Positions 44,564 through 50,491 of a stretch of DNA of 50,491 nucleotides are shown here, in pieces. The stretch is from Aureispira sp. (lineage in GTDB: Bacteria > Bacteroidota > Bacteroidia > Chitinophagales > Saprospiraceae): contig JAAEPD010000577.1 in NCBI GenBank assembly GCA_024222455.1, positions 1 to 50,491 of the forward strand, written 5' to 3'. The notes beneath the pieces are model-generated. The model was not told the origin of the DNA, did no database searches, and saw only the letters and a program-made list of their open reading frames with translations. Position 1 is the stretch's first letter. The number at the start of each line of letters is the position of its first letter. The translations under genes were made by a program, and so were the position numbers.

Positions 44564-46018
44564 ATGCAAAATTCAAAACTAATAGATCTTTTATCTAAAT
44601 TGTCGAGCAAGGACTTGACAAAGTTTTCGGATTATGTGCATTCTCCTTATTTTAATAAACATAAGGAGGTAACTCAGCTCTGTGAAGAGTTGGTGTATAC
44701 TGCTCCAAAATTTGACCATCCTCGTCGCCTAAACTCAGCATATCTCTATGCTAAAATCTACCCTCAGCAAACTTACAATAATAGAAAATTTAATCATCTA
44801 AGTTCTCAGCTACTCCAGTTGCTGTATGATTTTTTGGCAGTACAACGTTGCCAGCAAGAGTCTGCACAAAAACAGCTTTGGTTGCTTGAAGAACTTCGAA
44901 AATATCGTGCAGAAAAGCATTATCCTTATGCAAGTAAGCGCCATTATAAGATATTGGAACAATCGGAAGATCAAAAAGCTCAACAGTATTTTTATCAATA
45001 CCATTTCCATAAAGAGCAAAATGCAAAATTTATAGATGAGGGAGGACGGCAATACAATGCTCATTTGCAAGAGGGTAATAATGCCTTAGATTTGTTTTTT
45101 GTGCTCGAAAAGCTCCAAGTAGCTTGTGATATGGCGAGCCGAAATATTGTAATTCAGTCCAATTATGAATGGACGATGTTGGATACGGTCTTGGATTATG
45201 TAGAGCAGTCGGAGTATGCTAAATACCCTATATTGCAGGCTTATAAGGCTATTTTTAAGTTGTTAACTTCAAAACCCGCCGAAAATGAACGGTATTATCA
45301 ACAACTCAAGCAACTGTTGGAGGCGCATCGAACAGAGTTTAGCCGAAAGGATTTGATGGGTTTGTATGATCATGCACTCAACTATGCCATCAAGCAGATT
45401 AATCAAGGAGCTATAGAGTATTATGCGGAAGCTCTAGACCACTATATATTTTTGGTGGAGAGCCAATTAATTTTTATGGATGGGTATCTGCTAGGGTGGG
45501 ATTATAAAAATATAGTAACCATTGCCTTACGCCAAAAAAAATACGATTGGACTGCTCAATTTATAGAAGAGTACCAGCATTATTTGCCACCAGATATTAA
45601 GGAAACAGGATATTATTATAACTTAGCATCCTTGTACTATGCAAAGGCAGATTATGGTGCTGCATTGGAGTGTTTGCACAATGTAGAGTTTAAGGATGCA
45701 TCTTATTATATAGGTGCTAAAATCATTCAACTCAAAAGCTATTATGAGTTGGATGCAGGGGAGGCCTTGTATTCGCTTCTAGAAGCTTTTAATAGTTATT
45801 TGAGGCGACATCAAAATGTATCTACTTATCGGATGCAAGCTAATGCTAATTTGATAAAGTTGACTAAAAAACTGTATCGTCTGAAGAGTGATAAAGGAAT
45901 ATTAAGCAAAAAGAAATATAAAGTTGCTTATGATAAGTTTCAACAACGATTGGCTACGCTTTCACCCATTGCCAATAAAGATTGGTTGGAAGGAGAGATA
46001 TTTAAATTAAAAATTTAG
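44564..46018 (+). CDS. All-helical repeat protein, family B
   Basis: 484 residues, predicted all-helical and cytoplasmic. It starts MQNSKLIDLLSKLSSKDLTKF and continues SDYVHSPYFNKHKEVTQL. This N-terminal layout parallels the two family A proteins (about 6572-8068 and 23163-24692), with the same overall length and TPR-like C-terminal half (YYNLASLYYAKADYGAALECL). Overall similarity is weak, so it is either a distant paralogue or the same fold. No function is known. It lies 30 bp after the PLP decarboxylase and 85 bp before kdsB. That gap holds AT-rich sequence with an imperfect inverted repeat (around 46018-46033 and 46070-46085). Confidence 0.75.
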   Translation: MQNSKLIDLLSKLSSKDLTKFSDYVHSPYFNKHKEVTQLCEELVYTAPKFDHPRRLNSAYLYAKIYPQQTYNNRKFNHLSSQLLQLLYDFLAVQRCQQESAQKQLWLLEELRKYRAEKHYPYASKRHYKILEQSEDQKAQQYFYQYHFHKEQNAKFIDEGGRQYNAHLQEGNNALDLFFVLEKLQVACDMASRNIVIQSNYEWTMLDTVLDYVEQSEYAKYPILQAYKAIFKLLTSKPAENERYYQQLKQLLEAHRTEFSRKDLMGLYDHALNYAIKQINQGAIEYYAEALDHYIFLVESQLIFMDGYLLGWDYKNIVTIALRQKKYDWTAQFIEEYQHYLPPDIKETGYYYNLASLYYAKADYGAALECLHNVEFKDASYYIGAKIIQLKSYYELDAGEALYSLLEAFNSYLRRHQNVSTYRMQANANLIKLTKKLYRLKSDKGILSKKKYKVAYDKFQQRLATLSPIANKDWLEGEIFKLKI

Positions 46019-46103
46019 AATTAAGAATGAAAATTGCTTGAATAAGGGGGATAGATAATCGGTGAAAGATTCATAATTCGTAATTAAATAAGTAATTGGA
46101 TAG

Positions 46104-46889
46104 ATGAGAAGTTTAGGTATAATTCCAGCAAGGTATGAATCTACTCGCTTTAGAGGCAAGGCTTTGGTCGATATTATGGGGAAACCTATGATACAACGAG
46201 TTTATGAGCAAGCTGTAGCTTCTGATTTGGATGAAGTAATCATAGCTACAGATGATGATTTGATTTATGATGTTGCCAAACAGTTTGGAGGAGAGGTGAT
46301 GATGACTAGTGCTGAGCATAGAAATGGGACGGAACGTTGTATAGAAGTAGTTGAGTTGCTTAGAAGTGAGGGGCATAATTTTGATGTGGTGGTCAATGTG
46401 CAAGGGGATGAGCCTTTTGTGCAACCAAGTCAAATAAATTTGCTGCTGACCGCTTTTCAGGATGAGGTTTTGAAACCTAATGTGGCTACCTTAATCAAAA
46501 AAATAACAACAGAAGAGGAATTGTTTAATCCTAATGTGGTCAAAGTAGTGGCTGTGCAGCAATTTTATACCGAAATATGGGATGTATTATATTTTAGTCG
46601 CCAAGCTATCCCTTATCTGAGAGGGGTAGAACGCTCCAAATGGGTAGAAGAAGGAACTTATTATAAGCATATAGGAATGTATGCTTTTGATGCAGAATGT
46701 TTGGAAGAGGAGATAAAAGAACTGGAGCCTTCTCCTTTGGAGGAAATGGAATCTTTGGAGCAATTGCGTTGGTTGGAAGATCATATGGTTATCAGTGCTT
46801 TGGTTACAGAAGAGGAAACTATAGGTATAGATACTCCTGAGGATTTAGAACGAGCCTTAGCTTGGTTCAAAGCTAATCAGAATAGATAG
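46104..46889 (+). CDS. kdsB: 3-deoxy-manno-octulosonate cytidylyltransferase
   Basis: 261 residues. It activates Kdo with CTP to CMP-Kdo for lipopolysaccharide inner-core synthesis, in the cytoplasm. The nucleotidyltransferase signature IPARYESTRFRGKAL opens the protein. EVIIATDD, MTSAEHRNGTERC (about 70-82) and VVNVQGDEPFVQ (about 97-108) are the CTP- and Mg-binding motifs. IGIDTPEDLERA is the usual C-terminal element. The length is normal. It is the first gene of a tight operon: its TAG is followed directly by the ATG of the next gene. Confidence 0.95.
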   Translation: MRSLGIIPARYESTRFRGKALVDIMGKPMIQRVYEQAVASDLDEVIIATDDDLIYDVAKQFGGEVMMTSAEHRNGTERCIEVVELLRSEGHNFDVVVNVQGDEPFVQPSQINLLLTAFQDEVLKPNVATLIKKITTEEELFNPNVVKVVAVQQFYTEIWDVLYFSRQAIPYLRGVERSKWVEEGTYYKHIGMYAFDAECLEEEIKELEPSPLEEMESLEQLRWLEDHMVISALVTEEETIGIDTPEDLERALAWFKANQNR

Positions 46890-47726
46890 ATGTCTATAGC
46901 AGCCATAGATCAGGAGCGCAAAACGCTGACACAATGGGTGTATTTAGGCATTTGGTTGGCTATATTGGCTAGAGGCTATCAGTCTTTGCTACTGTCTCAG
47001 TTGTTAGAACCTGTGTTTGTGACACCTAGAGCTGATAATGTTTTTTGGGGTTTACATATCTTAGGACTTCCAGATGTATTAATACACAATTCTTGGGCTG
47101 CAATAGCTATTGATGGGAGTTTGTTGTTATTGCCCTTGTTAGCAATGCTCTTACCAAATTGGCGGATATTCTCCATTTTATTAGCTATAAGTTGTTCTTT
47201 ATATTTTGTAACGTTTAATTCTGTATCTACTCACCATGAACATACTTTTTTGGGAGTTGTTTTTTGGTCTTTGGTCTTATGTTTTAAACAAAATAAAAGC
47301 TTTGTTTTAGGCTTATGGGCATTGCGATATTATGTTTGTTTTGCCCTATTTTCGGCTGCTATTTGGAAGGTTTATAGAGGAAGTGCTTTTGACTCTACCC
47401 AAATGGAGCATATATTAAAAGCACAGCATCTTGACTTTATGGTGCAAAATCCTACACATTGGTATAGCGATTTTATTAATTATCTGCTCAGTTCTCCAAC
47501 TATTTGTGCTGCATTGTGGTATGGTATGCTTGTTTTGGAGTTGTTTTTTGTAGTAGGTTTCTTTACTCGACGATTGGATAAGTTTTTGTTGTACTTTGTG
47601 CTACTCTTTTTCTTTGCAGATTATTGGGTTATGAACCTAGCTTTTTTTGAATTTTGTATCTTTGCATTTGTTTTTGTCAAATGGGAAGCATTGGAGGAAT
47701 ATTATCAGGAACTAAAAGTAGTATGA
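46890..47726 (+). CDS. Polytopic membrane protein (HTTM-like)
   Basis: 278 residues with about seven membrane segments spread over the length (about 16-38, 70-90, 92-112, 116-134, 140-157, 205-226 and 228-258). The order of helices and the aromatic, His-containing loops (VSTHHEHTF; WYSDFINYLL) resemble the HTTM domain of vitamin-K-carboxylase-like proteins, but the family match is tentative. It is packed between kdsB (no gap) and the OmpA-family gene (4-bp ATGA overlap), which shows tight co-expression with envelope genes. The function is unknown. Confidence 0.75.
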   Translation: MSIAAIDQERKTLTQWVYLGIWLAILARGYQSLLLSQLLEPVFVTPRADNVFWGLHILGLPDVLIHNSWAAIAIDGSLLLLPLLAMLLPNWRIFSILLAISCSLYFVTFNSVSTHHEHTFLGVVFWSLVLCFKQNKSFVLGLWALRYYVCFALFSAAIWKVYRGSAFDSTQMEHILKAQHLDFMVQNPTHWYSDFINYLLSSPTICAALWYGMLVLELFFVVGFFTRRLDKFLLYFVLLFFFADYWVMNLAFFEFCIFAFVFVKWEALEEYYQELKVV

Positions 47727-49921
47727 AATTAATATTTATAGTCAGTATAACTATGTTGTTGGGGCGTTCTAGTTACGCACAATCACTCAAACAACTCAAA
47801 AATAAAGCAGCCGCAGCATATAGAATAGGGGATTATGTTAGTGCATTAAAGCTGTATAAGGCTGTTCAAGTAAAGCGCCCTAAGGATGCTAGTGTGAAGT
47901 ATAAAACAGCTTTGTGCTATTTTTATAAAAACGATCTAACTAGTGCAATTCCATATTTTGAATTTTATGTAAAGAGTGATAACCCTGACCCTGAAGCTTA
48001 TTATTATGCTGCTAGGAGTTTTCATTTAGTCAACAAGTTTGAGAAAGCAGCTTATTATTATAAGCGGTATCTAAAAACACTTCCTAGCAATGATACTAGA
48101 AGAAAGGAGTTTAAACGTTTGATTCTTCAGTGTATTAATGGGATTCAGTTGGTTGTTTTGGATAAAAAAGCAATTGTATCTACGCTTGGAGACCAAATCA
48201 ATACTTCTGCAGATGAATTTGGAATTACATTTAACCTAAGAACACCCAATGTATTGTATTTTTCTTCTAATCAGAAAGGAACAGAGGGGGGGCGAACAGA
48301 TGCTAATGGTAAGGAAGATCTTGTAGATGGGACTTTTAAGTCTGATGTATTTAAAGCAACCTTAGATCAAGGCCGTTGGACAAAGGGGCAAGCACTCTCC
48401 AAACGCTATAACACAGCTATGGATGAAGCTGTTATTGCTTTTCCTGATGGAGGATATCAAATGTTATTTTCGAGAGGCACAAGTTTAGAGCAAGCTCAAG
48501 TCTTAATTGACAATTTTGACGAAGATACTGTCAGTGTAGCCATCCCATTTGCTAGCAAGACTTTTAAACAAAAGGATTATTGGGAAGGTGACCACTTTTT
48601 TTTTACGGATAGCATTTTATTGTTTTCGAATAGCAAGCCTAGTGGATATGGAGGGAAGGATCTTTATTATTCCTTACAAATGAGCAATGGAAAGTGGACT
48701 CCTGCTAGAAATTTAGGGCCTAATATCAATACACCTCATGATGAGGTTTCTCCATTTTTATCAAAGGATGGACGCACACTTTATTTTAGTTCTAATAAAC
48801 CTGAAGGAATGGGTGGCTTGGATATTTATAAAGCAGTGTTTGATGATGAAACTCGTTTATGGAGTACTAGTGAAAATATGTTGCCTCCAATCAATTCATC
48901 AGGAGACGATTTTGATTTCCATTTGGCTAAGGATGGGTTGAGTGCTTATTTTTCGTCGGAACGAGCAGAATGTATAGGTGGTACTGATTTGTTTTCTGCT
49001 TATTTTCGATCTTATCTTCCAGAGCAAATGATGTGGTCGCAACCTCGTTCTTTTACAGATATACTTTTGGTAGTGACAGAGAGTATAGTGGATAATCGTC
49101 CTGATGAAAATATTAATAAAGTAACTACCAATAAGGATACAACTAACAAGGAACCTAAAGAAATTAGGGAAACTTTTATGCTAGCACCTATCTATTATGA
49201 AAATACTACGGGAGATATAGTAGGAGGTCAGAATATTATAAAATCGTTGACTAAGTTGCTCACTAAATATCCAAATGTTAGGGTTTTGTTGACTGCTCAT
49301 GCTGACAATACAGGCCAAGCAAGCAATGATCTATTTTTGACGGTGAAACAGGCGGAAGATTTAGCCAAAGATTTAGTGAAAAGTGGGGCTAAAAATGAAA
49401 GTATATGGATTCAGGGCTGTGGGCAGAATTATCCAATTGCTACCAATCAAAATTTTGACGGTTCGCCCAATGCTTTGGGGCACAAAATGAATCGTAGAAT
49501 TAATATAAAAGTCTTTAATATTCAGAATGAGCCTATCGCTGTTAATATAATAGAACCTACTGTTAGCACAGTAATGAGCAGACCTGAGTATGCCCAATAT
49601 TCTAAACGAATAGAAGGGTTAATATATAGAGTAGAAGTAACAGAAACGGCAACAATGTACTCTAATTCAGTCTTGCAAGATTTTGCACACACACTTACCG
49701 AAAAACGGCCTAATGATATCAATGTTAGGTATCTAGTTGGGATAGAAAAGAAATTTGTAGATGCTAAAAACTTGCATCAAAGTATGTTAAATAAAGGCTT
49801 TTCGGGGGCTAAGGTTATTCCTTATATCAACGGGACACGTGTAGATCCTACCGAAGCACAGACATTGTTCAAGGTTTACCCAGATCTAGGAAGTTATCTT
49901 GATTTTATTGCAGATAAATAA
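47723..49921 (+). CDS. OmpA-family outer-membrane protein with TPR and WD40-like propeller (PorE-like)
   Basis: 732 residues from ATG 47723. The longer frame from 47654 would run deep into the preceding gene and would bury the signal peptide (MKLIFIVSITMLLGRSSYAQ). TPRs (about 22-130) are followed by a PD40/WD40-like beta-propeller (about 150-430; YFSSNQKGTEGG, FSNSKPSGYGGKDLYY, YFSSNKPEGMGGLDIY, YFSSERAECIGGTDLF). The OmpA C-terminal peptidoglycan-binding domain covers about 475-600 (VRVLLTAHADNTG; LGHKMNRRINIKV). The order TPR, propeller, OmpA matches the T9SS component PorE. An extra ~125 residues (IEGLIYRVEVTE to the end) look like a SPOR-type domain. Last gene of the kdsB operon. Confidence 0.85.
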   Translation: MKLIFIVSITMLLGRSSYAQSLKQLKNKAAAAYRIGDYVSALKLYKAVQVKRPKDASVKYKTALCYFYKNDLTSAIPYFEFYVKSDNPDPEAYYYAARSFHLVNKFEKAAYYYKRYLKTLPSNDTRRKEFKRLILQCINGIQLVVLDKKAIVSTLGDQINTSADEFGITFNLRTPNVLYFSSNQKGTEGGRTDANGKEDLVDGTFKSDVFKATLDQGRWTKGQALSKRYNTAMDEAVIAFPDGGYQMLFSRGTSLEQAQVLIDNFDEDTVSVAIPFASKTFKQKDYWEGDHFFFTDSILLFSNSKPSGYGGKDLYYSLQMSNGKWTPARNLGPNINTPHDEVSPFLSKDGRTLYFSSNKPEGMGGLDIYKAVFDDETRLWSTSENMLPPINSSGDDFDFHLAKDGLSAYFSSERAECIGGTDLFSAYFRSYLPEQMMWSQPRSFTDILLVVTESIVDNRPDENINKVTTNKDTTNKEPKEIRETFMLAPIYYENTTGDIVGGQNIIKSLTKLLTKYPNVRVLLTAHADNTGQASNDLFLTVKQAEDLAKDLVKSGAKNESIWIQGCGQNYPIATNQNFDGSPNALGHKMNRRINIKVFNIQNEPIAVNIIEPTVSTVMSRPEYAQYSKRIEGLIYRVEVTETATMYSNSVLQDFAHTLTEKRPNDINVRYLVGIEKKFVDAKNLHQSMLNKGFSGAKVIPYINGTRVDPTEAQTLFKVYPDLGSYLDFIADK

Positions 49922-49945
49922 AATCAACCTGATTTTATTTATCTG
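49911..49945 (+). repeat. 16-bp perfect stem overlapping the stop codon
   Basis: CAGATAAATAAAATCA (49911-49926) pairs with TGATTTTATTTATCTG (49930-49945) over a 3-nt loop ACC. The TAA stop of the OmpA-family gene is inside the left arm. It is AT-rich and not followed by a T run, so it is an atypical terminator or an mRNA 3'-end stabiliser. Confidence 0.65.
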
Positions 49946-50034
49946 AGTATCAGTAGGCTGGAATGGACTTTAATTTGGATAAGTTTTTGTGAGCTTTTCT
50001 AGATTATATTGTATACCCATTCAATCCTAAAGCC

Positions 50035-50424
50035 ATGAAACAACTTCATTTATTGTATATATGCATCTTTTTCGGCTTAGCTTCTTTAAGCTGGAAAGCT
50101 GTACCAAACTGTTCTACCTCTCAACATACAGAACAAGTTAGCTCTGTAGAATTGTCTTCTTTCAAAAAGAGTGTAACAAAAAAAAGAATTAAAAAGAAAG
50201 GGGAACGATTTCGAAAGAATAAAAAAACAACTAATCCGATTTATGAAAATCGAGAGGTGTTTTTAATGACGATGGGAATCGCTTTTGGAATTGCTTTTAT
50301 TGCTGTTTTATTTCTTTCAGAATTAGCATTGATACTCATATTTGGATTTTTTATGGCTGTTTGTATAGGTGGAGGAGCTTTATGGATTATTAGAAAGAAA
50401 AAGGCTAAAGAACTTGAGCAATAA
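50035..50424 (+). CDS. Small membrane protein with signal peptide and basic linker
   Basis: 129 residues. It has an N-terminal signal peptide (about 1-22), a polar stretch, a strongly basic segment (KKRIKKKGERFRKNKK, about 49-64) and two hydrophobic segments (about 77-97 and 99-119), ending in a Lys-rich tail. The arrangement (signal, basic linker, two membrane helices) is common among small Bacteroidota envelope proteins of unknown function. I recognise no family. It lies 113 bp after the OmpA-family gene. Confidence 0.7.
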   Translation: MKQLHLLYICIFFGLASLSWKAVPNCSTSQHTEQVSSVELSSFKKSVTKKRIKKKGERFRKNKKTTNPIYENREVFLMTMGIAFGIAFIAVLFLSELALILIFGFFMAVCIGGGALWIIRKKKAKELEQ

Positions 50425-50467
50425 GTGAGGTGAAATTAATTTTTTATGGAAAAAAAGATAAAAAAAC

Positions 50468-50491
50468 ATGAGTCATCCCTTAAGTAAGAGA
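50468..50491 (+). CDS. Possible start of the next gene (truncated)
   Basis: ATG at 50468 opens a frame of eight codons that runs off the window. A different ATG 22 bp earlier closes after 13 codons. Too little is visible to support it further. Confidence 0.2.

Noticed and set aside
46010-46100. AT-rich imperfect inverted repeat before kdsB
   Set aside because: The arms are imperfect and AT-biased; similar chance complementarity is common in this base composition. Noted in the neighbouring gene entry only.
47654-47722. Longer N-terminus for the OmpA-family protein
   Set aside because: It would overlap the preceding gene by 73 bp and place residues in front of a normal signal peptide.

Overview
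The window is low-GC DNA from a member of the Bacteroidota. The evidence is three proteins with type IX secretion (T9SS) C-terminal sorting tails, several promoters of the Bacteroidota form TTG-N19..21-TAnnTTTG, LytS/LytTR signalling, a short Crp/Fnr regulator of the usual Bacteroidota type, a TPR/propeller/OmpA protein resembling PorE, and large HYR/SprB-like surface repeats. The mix of CHAT-TPR proteins, giant T9SS proteins and helical-repeat paralogues suggests the Saprospiria (an Aureispira- or Saprospira-like genome). That placement is an inference. I see no prophage, plasmid backbone or CRISPR array.

Layout. Positions 1-8 kb hold the tail of an upstream gene and two tandem secreted TPR-CHAT (caspase-like) proteins, converging on an all-helical protein. 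From 8 to 11 kb come a Crp/Fnr regulator, an anchored cysteine-type sulfatase and an unknown small protein. From 11 to 18 kb, on the minus strand, are a double CbbX/SpoVK-type AAA+ ATPase and an operon of a penicillin-acylase-family enzyme with rfbC and rfbD. From 18 to 25 kb, also minus, are a T9SS-sorted protein, a large outer-membrane barrel protein and a second copy of the helical family. From 25 to 29 kb, on the plus strand, are a beta-lactamase-fold lipoprotein, a 161-bp MITE-like element, a DUF1294 membrane protein, and a T9SS-exported sulfatase followed directly by a formylglycine-generating enzyme (FGE) that carries its own signal peptide. From 29 to 33 kb a LytTR regulator with its LytS-type kinase and a second, orphan kinase flank three identical tRNA-Glu genes. 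From 33 to 43 kb, minus, are a lipoprotein and a polytopic membrane protein that share a beta-sandwich domain, then a 2071-residue T9SS surface protein. From 43 to 50.5 kb, plus, are a PLP decarboxylase, a third helical-family protein, a kdsB/membrane protein/OmpA operon and a small membrane protein.

How the parts fit. Most genes serve the cell envelope: LPS and polysaccharide precursors (kdsB, rfbC, rfbD), T9SS cargo, outer-membrane proteins and export-linked enzymes. The items that most deserve a second look are the duplicated periplasmic CHAT pair; the exported sulfatase with an exported FGE that keeps both copper-binding cysteines; the MITE-like element with TTA target duplications; the three-member helical family; and two genes whose conserved or signal-peptide 5' ends contain no ATG, GTG or TTG.
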